Shown here in pieces: positions 44,301 through 56,189 of a DNA stretch of 64,000 bases. The DNA is from Deltaproteobacteria bacterium (GTDB lineage: Bacteria; Myxococcota; JACPTQ01). Under the pieces are notes generated by a model that ran no database searches, was not told the origin of the DNA, and worked only from the letters and a program-made list of their open reading frames with translations. The stretch's first letter is position 1; each line of letters opens with the position of its first letter. A program made the position numbers and the translations under genes. The DNA lies in assembly GCA_016192705.1 (NCBI GenBank), contig JACPTQ010000050.1:62001-126000 (forward strand). The letters are read 5' to 3'.

Positions 44301-45305
44301 GTGTCGACCGTATTCATCACAGGGGGAACCGGGTTTATCGGACGTGTTGTCGTTCGGTTCGCGCGCGCCGCGGGGCTGAATCTCGTCGTCACGACACGGT
44401 CGGCGGAAGCGGCGTCGCAATTGTCGTGCGATGGCGGCGTTCGTGCGCTCGTTTGTGACCTCGCGCGGCCGGGGGCGTGGCAGGCCGAAGCCGCGCGCGC
44501 AGAGGCGATCATTCATCTCGCGCAGCCGCCAACGTTCGGCGCTCGTGTGACACGCGAGCGCGCCCTGGCCTACCGCGCTCTACGCATGCGGATGGACGCG
44601 TTCCTCCTCACGTCACTCGACAAGAGCTCTGTTCGCCGCGTCGTCTATGTCGCCGGAACGAGTTACTACGGCGACGTTGGACGGTCTCTCCAAGACGAGT
44701 CAGTTACGCCGAATCCCCGTGGTTGGGGTCCCTATGTTGCGCCCGCGATCGAGACGATTCCCCTTTACTTAGCGCGCGGTCTCCCCATCGTGCAGGCCTT
44801 TCCCGGTTGGGTTTACGGCGATGGATCGTGGTTCCGCGATTACTTGCTTCGCCCGCTCGCCGCGCGAAAACGCTATTTTACGCCATCGGGTCCGGCCCGA
44901 ATCGTCTCGCCGATCCATGTTGACGATTGCGCGCGGGCCATTCTGTTTTTGCTCGACCGCGGGGAGATCGGCGCGCGGTATTTCCTCGTCGACGATCACC
45001 CGGTAGAGTCGCTGGACCTCGCTCGGTGCGCAGCGGCGGCGCTCGGTGTGCCACTCAAGACGCGGACGGCGCCCAAGCTCGCGGTGCGAATTCAAGCGGG
45101 CCCCGTCGTAACGGAGTCACTTATGTGCGACGCGAACTTGTCGAACGCACGTCTTCGGGCCCTCGGCTTTCAGTTTAATTTCCCATCGATAGAATCTGGA
45201 ATTCCGCGCGTTGTCGCCGAATTCCGCGAACGGTTGTCAGAGGAGGTGGCAGCACCCTTCGCCGAAGGCGGCGATTCCGCGCACCACCGTGAACGCACCG
45301 AATAG
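44301..45305 (+). CDS. NAD(P)-dependent epimerase/dehydratase-like extended SDR
   Basis: The 334-residue product has a GTG start at 44301. VFITGGTGFIGRVVVRFAR is the TGxxGxxG cofactor loop, and VVYVAGTSYYGDVGRS and GRIVSPIHVDDCARAIL-type segments match extended SDRs. The usual Tyr-x3-Lys is not obvious: after the serine/tyrosine segment the sequence GPYVAPAIETIP has Ala where Lys is expected, so catalysis may differ or be lost. Its last 69 bp overlap the convergent TauE/SafE-like gene. The substrate is unknown. Confidence 0.72.
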   Translation: MSTVFITGGTGFIGRVVVRFARAAGLNLVVTTRSAEAASQLSCDGGVRALVCDLARPGAWQAEAARAEAIIHLAQPPTFGARVTRERALAYRALRMRMDAFLLTSLDKSSVRRVVYVAGTSYYGDVGRSLQDESVTPNPRGWGPYVAPAIETIPLYLARGLPIVQAFPGWVYGDGSWFRDYLLRPLAARKRYFTPSGPARIVSPIHVDDCARAILFLLDRGEIGARYFLVDDHPVESLDLARCAAAALGVPLKTRTAPKLAVRIQAGPVVTESLMCDANLSNARLRALGFQFNFPSIESGIPRVVAEFRERLSEEVAAPFAEGGDSAHHRERTE

Positions 45306-45905
45306 GGCGAGAAGGCCACCGGTGATACGCGGGATCTGGGCGCGAACTTTGGCCGACGCGACGTTGCCAAACGCTGCGAGGACGAGGAGCGCGGGCACTG
45401 TGCCGGAAACAAACACGGCCATCGCCAAGACACCGCCCGTGAACGATCCCGTGGCGGCGGCGAGAAGGAGCGCCGACGTGAGGAGCGAACACGGGAGAAG
45501 TGGCGTCAGGGCGCCGGTTGTGAGTGAGCCAACACCGCCCGCACGCGTCAATGCCGTGAGGGAACGACCGACGGTGAGCGACACGACGTTGGCGCGCGCT
45601 GGAAGTCGAAAGAGGCCCGCGAGTTTCAGCCCGAGAAGAAGAAGGAGAGTGCCGAGAACGATCGACACGAGCGCTTGGACGAACGTGAGATCGCGGTAAC
45701 GGCCGAGAACGAATCCGAGGGTGCCAGCGGCGCCGCCGAGAAATGCGTACGAGGTGAGTCGCCCAAAATGATACAGCGCCTGGTCGCGGAGAGTCGCCGC
45801 AAGACGCGGTCGGGTCTGCGCGAGGACGATTCCACCGCACATTCCAACGCAGTGGATCGAGCCGCCCAATCCAAGGAGAAAGGCGGCGACGATTTGAGAT
45901 TCCAT
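45237..45905 (-). CDS. TauE/SafE/UreH-like membrane protein (COG2836-type)
   Basis: The 222-residue product has about six transmembrane helices. The N-terminal LGLGGSIHCVGMCGGIV with paired Cys is the hallmark of the DsbD/UreH-related family often found near cytochrome oxidase maturation genes. A second half has GALTPLLPCSLLTSALLLAAA. Family members are linked to copper or sulfur-compound transport and cytochrome c biogenesis; which applies here is unclear. It lies 15 bp downstream of the small lipoprotein gene on the same strand, and its 3' end overlaps the opposite SDR gene. Confidence 0.82.
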   Translation of the reverse strand: MESQIVAAFLLGLGGSIHCVGMCGGIVLAQTRPRLAATLRDQALYHFGRLTSYAFLGGAAGTLGFVLGRYRDLTFVQALVSIVLGTLLLLLGLKLAGLFRLPARANVVSLTVGRSLTALTRAGGVGSLTTGALTPLLPCSLLTSALLLAAATGSFTGGVLAMAVFVSGTVPALLVLAAFGNVASAKVRAQIPRITGGLLALFGAFTVVRGIAAFGEGCCHLL

Positions 45906-45920
45906 CGCGAGCTCTCGCGC

Positions 45921-46481
45921 TTATCGCGCTTTCTCGACGACGGCGGTGAATGTCCGCGAACGCCAGGTGTTTCCCGCGTCGTCCGTTCCGAGCGCCCAAT
46001 CGGTCGCGTCGTCGAGCGCCACGACACCGCCCTCCTTGAGTCGTAAACTGCGCGCGGCTGCGAGGTCGCGTCGCTGCTTGACGTCGGTCGGGGCCGCGTT
46101 TTCGACCGGGCACGCACCAAGCGCGTCCAATTGTACGAACGTTACAACCTCTGTCTTTCCCCACGCTCCTGTTGACGATTGCGGCTCACGAATCGCGACG
46201 AGCGCGCGAACACACGGGCCCCGAACGCGCGGCTTCAACGGTGGCGCGGGCCGCAACGAATGTCGCGCCTCGACGCGCGTGGAACTCAGCCGCACCGCCC
46301 GCGCGGACGCCTGTTTCTCTTCGTGGGTGCGCCGTTCATTCGTCGGCGGCTCGCGTTTGGCGACTTCCCGCTCCGCGCGGTTGCGGCGCGCGTCATCCCA
46401 ACGCATCTCAGACTTGTAGAGGCAGGCCGTCGAAACGACAAAAATTGCGACGCCGAAAGGTGGAAGCGATCTTCGAAGCAT
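45921..46481 (-). CDS. Small lipoprotein of unknown function
   Basis: The 186-residue product has an N-terminus (MLRRSLPPFGVAIFVVSTAC) ending in a plausible lipobox (VSTAC). An Arg/Glu-rich segment follows, then a domain of about 90 residues (VRALVAIREPQSSTG; VVTFVQLDALGACPVEN; DDAGNTWRSRTFTAVVE), predicted beta-rich. It probably forms an operon with the membrane protein gene at 45237. No family was recognised. Confidence 0.55.
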   Translation of the reverse strand: MLRRSLPPFGVAIFVVSTACLYKSEMRWDDARRNRAEREVAKREPPTNERRTHEEKQASARAVRLSSTRVEARHSLRPAPPLKPRVRGPCVRALVAIREPQSSTGAWGKTEVVTFVQLDALGACPVENAAPTDVKQRRDLAAARSLRLKEGGVVALDDATDWALGTDDAGNTWRSRTFTAVVEKAR

Positions 46482-46627
46482 TCGCCTGGATCATACACAA
46501 CCACGCGGGTTTGGGAAGAGTGGGCTGTGTCGACTTTTCAACACCGGGCCGAGACAACGCTGGATTGGCGCGCCGAACCCAACGCCCAGGCGTGCCGCCG
46601 AATTGCCAATATGGACTAAATAGGTCC

Positions 46628-46656
46628 TTGACCTTCGTCGGGTCGCAGCCTCTAAT
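46628..46656 (+). promoter_or_regulatory. Strong sigma-70-type promoter of the bcp-grxD-bolA group
   Basis: TTGACC (46628-46633), a 17-bp spacer and TCTAAT (46651-46656, five of six consensus). Transcription would begin near 46663, leaving a leader of about 18 nt that includes the AGAGGAGGA ribosome site. The rest of the gap 46482-46627 shows nothing clear. Confidence 0.7.
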
Positions 46657-46680
46657 CCAAATTGAAGAGGAGGACAATCC

Positions 46681-47118
46681 ATGGCAACCGAAGGAAACAT
46701 CGCTCCCGATTTCACACTGCAGACCGACAAGGGCGCCTCCGTCACTTTGTCGCAACTGCGCGGCAAGCAAGTCGTTCTGTTTTTTTATCCGAAGGACGAC
46801 ACGCCCGGATGCACCATCGAATGCAAGGAATTTCGCGACGCGGCGCCGAAGTTTGAAGGGAAGGCGGTTGTTTTTGGCGTGAGCGCCGATGATCGCGCAA
46901 GTCATGAGGCGTTTCGCGACAAGTTCGCGCTCAACTTTCCGCTCCTGTGCGACACCGGCCACGGGATTTGCGACGCGTACGGCGTTTGGGGGACGAGCAA
47001 GTGGGGCGAGGGGATCCGGCGCACGACCGTGATCGTCGGGGCGGATGGGCGCATCAAGCGCGTCTTCGAAAACGTGAAGCCCGAAGGCCACGCGGCCGAA
47101 GTGCTTGCGGCGCTTTGA
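46681..47118 (+). CDS. bcp: Thioredoxin-dependent peroxiredoxin Bcp (PrxQ)
   Basis: The 145-residue product starts at 46681 behind GAGGAGGACAATCC. The peroxidatic Cys lies in FFYPKDDTPGCTIECKEF, with a second Cys five residues later as in two-Cys atypical Bcp. It reduces hydroperoxides using thioredoxin. The later FPLLCDTGHGICDAYGVWG and the TTVIVGADGRIKRVF closing strand fit the family. No in-frame UGA is needed at the Cys positions, so it is a cysteine, not selenocysteine, enzyme. It is first in a group with grxD, bolA and a ferritin-like gene. Confidence 0.94.
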   Translation: MATEGNIAPDFTLQTDKGASVTLSQLRGKQVVLFFYPKDDTPGCTIECKEFRDAAPKFEGKAVVFGVSADDRASHEAFRDKFALNFPLLCDTGHGICDAYGVWGTSKWGEGIRRTTVIVGADGRIKRVFENVKPEGHAAEVLAAL

Positions 47119-47186
47119 CCCGACGCGGGCTTGCGACGCGCCCGTGAATCGCGGGCGCACATGATTTAGGAGAAGGGAGAAACGAC

Positions 47187-47507
47187 ATGCCACTCAACGA
47201 AGCATTGCGAAAACAAATCGCCGACCTCGTGGCGAATCATCGCGTCGTTCTGTTCATGAAAGGGACGCGCCTCATGCCGATGTGCGGTTTTTCCGCGCAG
47301 GTCGTGCAGATCCTCGACAAGCTGGTTGCGAACTATGAAACGGTCGATGTAATCACATCGCCTGAAATGCGCGACGGCATCAAAGAGTTTTCGCAGTGGC
47401 CGACCCTTCCGCAGCTCTATGTTGGCGGACAGTTTGTCGGCGGTTGCGACATCGTCCGCGAGATGAATGCGTCGGGCGAACTCCAGAAACTCATCGAAGG
47501 GAATTGA
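47187..47507 (+). CDS. grxD: Monothiol glutaredoxin Grx4 (CGFS type)
   Basis: The 106-residue product starts at 47187 behind TAGGAGAAGGGAGAAACGAC. The active site is [21 protein letters not shown], with the CGFS motif. [19 protein letters not shown] is the glutathione-binding region. CGFS glutaredoxins bind a [2Fe-2S] cluster with glutathione as dimers, or with BolA as heterodimers. The bolA gene begins one base after its stop, which supports that partnership. Confidence 0.95.
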   Translation: MPLNEALRKQIADLVANHRVVLFMKGTRLMPMCGFSAQVVQILDKLVANYETVDVITSPEMRDGIKEFSQWPTLPQLYVGGQFVGGCDIVREMNASGELQKLIEGN

Positions 47508-47508
47508 C

Positions 47509-47778
47509 GTGTCGTCGCACGCGACAGATTTTAAGGGCTCGGTGCTCGACGCAATTCGGGCAGCGATCGAAGTCGCGATTCCGGGCGCGCGTGTCGATGT
47601 TCAAGGGGGTGACGGGCACTACAGCATCGAGGTGACGTCTCCGGTTTTCGCGGGGAAGAAGACGCTCGAGAGCCATCGCCTCGTGATGAGCGCGATTGCG
47701 CATCTCATGCAGGGCGCGGCGCCGCCCATCCACGCCGTCGATGCGCTCAAGACCGTCGTTCCAGCGACGACGCCGTGA
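47509..47778 (+). CDS. bolA: BolA-family protein
   Basis: The 89-residue product from GTG at 47509, one base after the grxD stop; the longer frame from 47467 lies inside grxD and is not needed. It has the BolA core: VDVQGGDGHYSIEVTSPVF-type strand pair with the conserved His, and LESHRLVMSAIAHLM with the RH(R)/V helix. BolA proteins pair with CGFS glutaredoxins to carry or sense Fe-S clusters. Position and size fit the BolA/IbaG group. The conserved His in GHYS and the His in ESHR are candidate cluster ligands. Confidence 0.92.
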   Translation: MSSHATDFKGSVLDAIRAAIEVAIPGARVDVQGGDGHYSIEVTSPVFAGKKTLESHRLVMSAIAHLMQGAAPPIHAVDALKTVVPATTP

Positions 47779-47817
47779 GCCGCGGCGCAGGAACTCTTTT
47801 TTTTGGAGGGTACGAAT

Positions 47818-48471
47818 TTGGAAACGCAAGCATTTATTGAAGAACTTGAGTCGCTCAAAGCCGCGCGCGTTGCGACGATCGTCGAAGCCGGGCGAACGTC
47901 GCTCGCGGGGGTTGCGTCGGTCGATGGCAAAAAGTTGCTGCAAATCGCGCTTGCGAACGAGATCAGCGTGAGCGAGCTTGCGGCGGAATGGACGCCCACG
48001 ACGCCGGAAGTCGACGTCAAGATTGCGTTTGCGCGACAAGCGGGGGATGAGGCGGGGCATTTTCTTCTCGTCGCGGGGCGGCTTGCGGCGCTTGGATTCG
48101 ACGTCGAGTCGTTTCGCGCGCCGCGCGAGAATCCGCTCTTCCAGTATCTGAAGGGCCTTGCGACGACCGTCGAACGGGTTGCGGCGGGACTCTTCACGCT
48201 CGAGGCGATCGCGCTCGGGGTCAACGAGAATTTTATGGCGTACTGCGAAAGACAAGGCGATCTCGAGACCGTGCGGATTTACCGTGAGGCGATCCAGCCT
48301 GATGAGCGCACGCACCATGAGATTGGAACGCGGCTCCTCAGGAAATATGCGACAACACCGGAGCTGCAGAGTGCGGCGCGCGCGGCCGTTGAGGGCGTCC
48401 TCAATATTGCGACGTCGGCCCGTGCTGATGGCGCGATGAAGCTCGGCACGGCCTGCTTCCCTGGTTGCTAA
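47818..48471 (+). CDS. Ferritin-like di-iron protein
   Basis: The 217-residue product uses TTG at 47818, because GGAGGG lies at 47805-47810 with a 7-base spacing; the in-frame TTG at 47803 would contain that site. It is an all-helical four-helix bundle with two ExxH motifs, DEAGHFLLVAGRL and DERTHHEIGTRLL, and further carboxylates in FTLEAIALGVNENF. This is the ligand pattern of ferritin-like/rubrerythrin or MiaE-like di-iron proteins. There are few cysteines apart from a C-terminal CFPGC. An oxidase, peroxidase or iron-handling role fits its place after bcp, grxD and bolA, but the substrate is unknown. Confidence 0.7.
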   Translation: METQAFIEELESLKAARVATIVEAGRTSLAGVASVDGKKLLQIALANEISVSELAAEWTPTTPEVDVKIAFARQAGDEAGHFLLVAGRLAALGFDVESFRAPRENPLFQYLKGLATTVERVAAGLFTLEAIALGVNENFMAYCERQGDLETVRIYREAIQPDERTHHEIGTRLLRKYATTPELQSAARAAVEGVLNIATSARADGAMKLGTACFPGC

Positions 48472-48542
48472 GAGGCGATTCGCCGAGATAAAAACGACGC
48501 GTCTAGTCGTCGAGTCAATAAAAGGCCGTAAAACCCAGCGAT

Positions 48543-48598
48543 TTGACTTTCTGTAGCCGTCTGCTACAAATGACTAGACTGATGTGTCAGTCTCTTTT
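48543..48598 (+). promoter_or_regulatory. Promoter, operator-like dyad and leader hairpin of the activase operon
   Basis: TTGACT (48543-48548), a 16-bp spacer and TACAAA (48565-48570). A dyad GTAGC-CGTCT-GCTAC (48553-48567) covers the spacer and the -10. A second hairpin AGACTGA-TGTG-TCAGTCT followed by CTTTT (48576-48598) lies at the start of the transcript, just before GGGAGG and the ATG at 48613. The first looks like a repressor operator. The second could be an operator or an attenuator-like terminator. Confidence 0.5.
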
Positions 48599-48612
48599 CG
48601 GGAGGTCGCGGA

Positions 48613-52113
<3,501 letters not shown>

Positions 52114-52158
52114 GAGAAGAGAAACCACAGAGGCGCAGAGTTCGCGAGATCTGAGGAG
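52114..52158 (+). repeat. AACCACAGAG-type repeat arm
   Basis: GAGAAGAGAAACCACAGAG then GCGCAGAG and AGATCTGAGGAGGG fill the gap after the activase stop. The terminal GAGGAGGG of the repeat is also the ribosome binding site of the next gene. Confidence 0.75.
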
Positions 52159-52168
52159 GGTGAAAGAA

Positions 52169-54052
52169 ATGGAAGCGACTGGAAACATTTCGTTGAACAC
52201 GATCGATATCGACGCGGAGATGGCGGCATTTGAGGCAGAGGAACGCGCGAAGCTGGGGCTTACGATGGCCGAGGCGACGACGAAGGCGTGGACCGATAAG
52301 ATGACGAATCCGTTTTTCTCGGCGAAGCAGCGCGAGAACACGACGCTGCTTGTGTCGGGGCTGACGATGGCGCACGACCTGTTTGTTGAGGCGGCGCTCA
52401 AGGGGCTCGGCTACAACATTCGTCACCTCGATTGCCCCGACAACGATGCGCTACGTTTCGGTAAAGAGTTCGGCAATCGCGGGCAGTGCAATCCGACTTA
52501 CTTCACCGTCGGAAACCTCGTGAAGAGCCTGACGGAGATCGGCGAAAAGGAAGGGCTCACGAAGCAGGGCGTCATCGATAAATATGTTTTTTTGACGGCG
52601 GGGGCGTGCGGGCCGTGCCGCTTCGGGATGTATGTGACGGAATATCGCAAGGCGCTGCGCGATGCGGGGTTTGACGGGTTTCGCGTTCTGCTGTTTCAGC
52701 AGACGGGCGGTTTTAAGCAGGCGACGGGCGAAGAGGTCGGGCTCAAGATGAATCCGCCGTTTTTCATGGCGCTCGCGCGGGCGATCATTTCGGGTGACGT
52801 CTTAAATGCACTCGCGTATCGCATTCGGCCGTTTGAAGTCGAGGCGGGCGCGACCGACAAGGCGATGGACGCGGCGAAGAAGTTAATTTATGCGGCGCTT
52901 GAGCACCAGACGAATATTCTTGTCGCGCTCTGGAAGGCGCGCGGCGAATTCAAGAAGGTTAAGGTCAATCGGCTGATGCCAAAGCCGAAGGTTTCGATCA
53001 TCGGCGAGTTTTGGGCGATGACGACCGAGGGCGACGGGAACTACCAGCTTCAGCGATTTCTTGAGGGCGAGGGCGCCGAGGTCGATATTCAGCTCGTGAC
53101 GGCGTGGCTGTTGTTCATGCTGTGGGAAGGGCGGCACGACACGAAGCTGCGCGCGGAGCTGCATGGAGTTGACGGCGGGCGAAAGGGGTTAAGCGGCGTC
53201 AATGTCATGAAGAAGCTTGCCATGCTGCGCGTCGCGGAATGGGTTGTGCGCGGCGCGTTTCAGACGTTTGCGCAGACGATCGGGCTTCGTGGCTATCACT
53301 TGCCCGACATGGAGGAGATCGCGCGCGTTGCGGCGCCTTACTACAACAACATGATCCGCGGCGGCGAAGCGCACATGGAAATTGGAAAAGTCATCCTCAA
53401 CACTGTGAAGCAGAAGGCGACGATGACGCTGTCGGTGAAACCGTTTGGGTGCATGCCGTCGTCGGGCGTGTCGGACGGCGTGCAGTCGTACATCACTGAG
53501 AAGCATCCCGAGTCGATTTTTTGCGCGGTGGAAACGTCGGGCGACGGGCGCGTGAATTTTTATTCGCGCGTGCAGATGTTTTTATTTCGGGCGCGTGAGC
53601 GAGCGCGCGAGGAGTTCGACGCGGCGCTGAAGGCGCATGGGCTAACAGCGGAGGCTGTTGCGGCGTTTCTCGCAAAGCACCCGCGATTTGCGTCGCCGCT
53701 CCACAAGGCGCCGCACACGGTCGCGGGAACGGCGGCCGACTTGGTTCACGAGGTCGCGCCTTACATGACGAAGAGCTTTGCGGCTCGACGCGTCGCGAAT
53801 GCCAAAACGTTAGCGGGTTGGATCGCCCAGACGGTACGCGCGATTCCGGGGCAGCTGCGCCATGCGGCAAAGCGCGCGCCGGAACTCGCTCGCGCGGCGT
53901 CGGCCGAGTGGAAAGAGATCGGGCCCGACGTTCGGCAGATGCTGGTCGCAGCCGTCAAAGAAAAATTTGTCGCGTGGAACCCGGTCGCTATGGGCGCTTA
54001 CGACGACGCCGGGTCCGCGCCACAAACGGACCGGTCTGCCAAGGCCGCATAG
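52169..54052 (+). CDS. 2-hydroxyacyl-CoA dehydratase-like (HgdB/DUF2229-related) component
   Basis: The product has 627 residues from the ATG at 52169, with GAGGAGGGTGAAAGA upstream. Cys-containing segments NRGQCNPTYFTVGN, LTAGACGPCRFGMY (CxxC) and KPFGCMPSSGVSDG resemble cluster-binding parts of 2-hydroxyglutaryl-CoA dehydratase/benzoyl-CoA reductase-type subunits. PKVSIIGEFWAMTTEGDGNY is the second conserved half. A C-terminal helical tail of about 120 residues is less conserved in character. It should receive electrons from the upstream activase, with which it forms an operon. Double-cubane-cluster reductases are another relative. The acyl-CoA or other substrate cannot be inferred. Confidence 0.78.
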   Translation: MEATGNISLNTIDIDAEMAAFEAEERAKLGLTMAEATTKAWTDKMTNPFFSAKQRENTTLLVSGLTMAHDLFVEAALKGLGYNIRHLDCPDNDALRFGKEFGNRGQCNPTYFTVGNLVKSLTEIGEKEGLTKQGVIDKYVFLTAGACGPCRFGMYVTEYRKALRDAGFDGFRVLLFQQTGGFKQATGEEVGLKMNPPFFMALARAIISGDVLNALAYRIRPFEVEAGATDKAMDAAKKLIYAALEHQTNILVALWKARGEFKKVKVNRLMPKPKVSIIGEFWAMTTEGDGNYQLQRFLEGEGAEVDIQLVTAWLLFMLWEGRHDTKLRAELHGVDGGRKGLSGVNVMKKLAMLRVAEWVVRGAFQTFAQTIGLRGYHLPDMEEIARVAAPYYNNMIRGGEAHMEIGKVILNTVKQKATMTLSVKPFGCMPSSGVSDGVQSYITEKHPESIFCAVETSGDGRVNFYSRVQMFLFRARERAREEFDAALKAHGLTAEAVAAFLAKHPRFASPLHKAPHTVAGTAADLVHEVAPYMTKSFAARRVANAKTLAGWIAQTVRAIPGQLRHAAKRAPELARAASAEWKEIGPDVRQMLVAAVKEKFVAWNPVAMGAYDDAGSAPQTDRSAKAA

Positions 54053-54120
54053 GACCTGGGCACTCTCGCCATCCTGCATTCCTTAGAAATCCGCTCTCTG
54101 CTGTGCTAATTTCACAAACT

Positions 54121-55677
54121 ATGTTTAAGAAGATCCTCATCGCCAACCGTGGCGAAATCGCGGTTCGCGTGATTCGGACGTGCCGCGATCTCGGGATTCG
54201 GTCTGTGGCGGTGTACTCGGACGCCGATCGCGAGGCGCTGCACGTTCGGTTTGCGGACGAGGCGTATTTCATCGGCGCGTCGGCTCCGCGTGAGAGCTAC
54301 CTAAATGTTGGGCGCCTTGTCGAGGCGATTCGCGCATCGGGCGCGGACGCCGTGCATCCGGGTTACGGGTTTTTGTCGGAGAACGCCGATTTCGCGCGGG
54401 CAGTGGCCGCGGCGGGCGCGAAGTTCATTGGCCCGTCGCCTGAGGCGATACACGCGATGGGTTCGAAGACGGGGGCGCGGCAGCTGATGATGGCGGCCGG
54501 CGTACCGGTTGTGCCGGGCGGTCGCGAGGCGGTTGCGGATGCCGATGCGGCACGGGCTGAGGCAGCGCGCGTTGGATACCCCGTGCTTTTGAAGGCGCGC
54601 TCAGGCGGGGGCGGGCGTGGAATGCGCGTCGTTGCTGGCGATGCGGAGCTCGCGGCGGCGTTCGCATCGGCGACGCGCGAAGCGGCGTCGGCGTTTGGCG
54701 ACGGCGGGATCTACGTCGAGAAATATTTCGGCACGCCGAAACACGTCGAAGTTCAGGTGCTCGCCGATTCGTTTGGCGAGACCGTCCATCTTTTCGAGCG
54801 CGACTGCTCCGCGCAGAGGCGACATCAAAAAGTCATCGAGGAAAGCCCGTGCGCTGTGGTTGACGATGAGGCGAGGCGGGCGATTGGCGATATCGCGGTG
54901 CGTGCGGCGCGGGCCGTGAAGTACGAGGGCGCGGGGACCGTCGAATTCCTGTATGCGCCGGACGAGAGCGGGCGTGGCGGGGAGTTTTATTTTTTGGAGA
55001 TGAACACGCGCATTCAGGTCGAGCACCCGGTGACCGAACTGATTACGGGGCTTGACTTGGTTGCCGAGCAGATTCGCGTCGCGGCGGGCGAAAGGCTCGG
55101 GTATGGGCAGGGCGATATCGTGCGACGCGGTGCAGCGGTCGAGTGCCGAATCTACGCGGAGGACCCCGATAAGGGTTTTTTGCCGTCGCCCGGAAAGATC
55201 ACGCGGTGGCGTGCGCCGTCGGGGCCAAACGTGCGCGAAGACGTCGGTGTCTATGCGGGTGCGACGGTCTCGTCGTTCTACGATCCGATGCTCGCGAAAT
55301 GTGTCACGTGGGGACCGACGCGCGAGGCGGCAATCGCGCGAATGCGGCGTGCGCTTAAGGAGTACACAATCCTCGGGGTCAAAACAAACGTTGGATTTTT
55401 GAGACGCGTGCTCGCGAATCCGGTGTTTTTGTCTGGCGCGTACGATACGGGACTGCTCGCGGCGATGAAGAACGAAAACGGCGCGTTCGAGGATCTTTCG
55501 CGGATTGCGCTTGGTGTCGCGGTCGCGAGCGCTCATATCAAGGCCGAAGAGGACGCGGCAAAGGTGTTTCACCGAGATGGGGCGGGCGTATCGTCAGCGG
55601 CGAACGGCGAAAGCGGAGGGCGATCGCGTTGGCGAAGCGTGGGGCGCGTCGATGGGCTTCGAGCGGATGGGGGTTGA
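54121..55677 (+). CDS. Biotin carboxylase subunit of an acyl-CoA carboxylase
   Basis: The product has 518 residues. It starts KKILIANRGEIAVRVIRTCR and carries the ATP-grasp landmarks GYGFLSENADF, LLKARSGGGGRGMRVV, FERDCSAQRRHQKVIEE, EFYFLEMNTRIQVEHPVTE and CRIYAEDP. It carboxylates biotin with ATP and bicarbonate. It is longer than acetyl-CoA-specific AccC (about 450) and ends with a segment (SGGRSRWRSVGRVDG) typical of propionyl- or methylcrotonyl-CoA carboxylase alpha chains. With the biotin carrier gene directly following and a mutase in the window, propionyl-CoA carboxylation is attractive, but no carboxyltransferase gene is present here. The start is 68 bp after the dehydratase-like gene. 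Confidence 0.93.
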   Translation: MFKKILIANRGEIAVRVIRTCRDLGIRSVAVYSDADREALHVRFADEAYFIGASAPRESYLNVGRLVEAIRASGADAVHPGYGFLSENADFARAVAAAGAKFIGPSPEAIHAMGSKTGARQLMMAAGVPVVPGGREAVADADAARAEAARVGYPVLLKARSGGGGRGMRVVAGDAELAAAFASATREAASAFGDGGIYVEKYFGTPKHVEVQVLADSFGETVHLFERDCSAQRRHQKVIEESPCAVVDDEARRAIGDIAVRAARAVKYEGAGTVEFLYAPDESGRGGEFYFLEMNTRIQVEHPVTELITGLDLVAEQIRVAAGERLGYGQGDIVRRGAAVECRIYAEDPDKGFLPSPGKITRWRAPSGPNVREDVGVYAGATVSSFYDPMLAKCVTWGPTREAAIARMRRALKEYTILGVKTNVGFLRRVLANPVFLSGAYDTGLLAAMKNENGAFEDLSRIALGVAVASAHIKAEEDAAKVFHRDGAGVSSAANGESGGRSRWRSVGRVDGLRADGG

Positions 55678-55678
55678 T

Positions 55679-56188
55679 ATGGCGGCCGAGCGATTTCTCG
55701 CGATTTGGAACGGTCGCGAGGTTGAGGTCGATGTGGCGAAGGAGGGGGAGCGGTTGCGCGTTCACTTCGACGATGAAACGCACGACCTCGATTTGCGGCA
55801 CCTGGGTGACGGCACACTTTCGGTGCTGGTCGACGGCGAATCGTACGAAGTCGTTCTCGAGCAAAAGGATGAGAAGGTCACGGCTGGACTTCGAGGGCGC
55901 AGTTACAGATTTGAAGTTCTCGACGAGCGCCGGGCGCGCATGCGGGTTGGGCGCGCGAAGCTTGGCGGCGAGGGGCCTCAAGTCGTATTGAGCCCCATGC
56001 CGGGTCGCGTCGTCCGAATCAACGTGAAGGTTGGCGAGCGCGTCGCGGCGGGTCAGGCGGTCGCGGTCGTCGAGGCGATGAAAATGGAAAACGAGCTGCG
56101 CGCCGCGCGGGACGGGGAAGTCCGCGAGGTGATCGCCGCGGTCGGAAAAGCGGTGGAAGCCGGCGAAAAACTGCTTGTCATCGTGTGA
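55679..56188 (+). CDS. Biotin carboxyl carrier protein subunit
   Basis: The 169-residue product starts at 55679, one base after the biotin carboxylase stop (ATGs at 55652 and 55667 are less likely because they overlap). Residues 1-95 look like the BT-type interaction domain of split alpha subunits (ERFLAIWNGREVEVDVAKEG; LSVLVDGESYEVVLEQKD). Residues 98-169 are a lipoyl/biotinyl domain (VLSPMPGRVVRINVKVGE) with the biotinylation site VEAMKMENEL at Lys135. It carries carboxybiotin to a carboxyltransferase. Its stop is one base from the stop of the convergent PDZ gene. Confidence 0.93.
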   Translation: MAAERFLAIWNGREVEVDVAKEGERLRVHFDDETHDLDLRHLGDGTLSVLVDGESYEVVLEQKDEKVTAGLRGRSYRFEVLDERRARMRVGRAKLGGEGPQVVLSPMPGRVVRINVKVGERVAAGQAVAVVEAMKMENELRAARDGEVREVIAAVGKAVEAGEKLLVIV

Positions 56189-56189
56189 G

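Noticed and set aside
46681-47507. Selenoprotein status of bcp or grxD, suggested by the tRNA-Sec
   Set aside because: Both active-site positions are ordinary cysteine codons and neither frame contains or ends at a TGA in an active-site context.
55505-55690. Possible frameshift splitting one biotin-dependent carboxylase alpha subunit into two genes
   Set aside because: Both products are complete at the junction, the carrier has its own ATG one base after the upstream stop, and separate biotin carboxylase and carrier subunits are normal.
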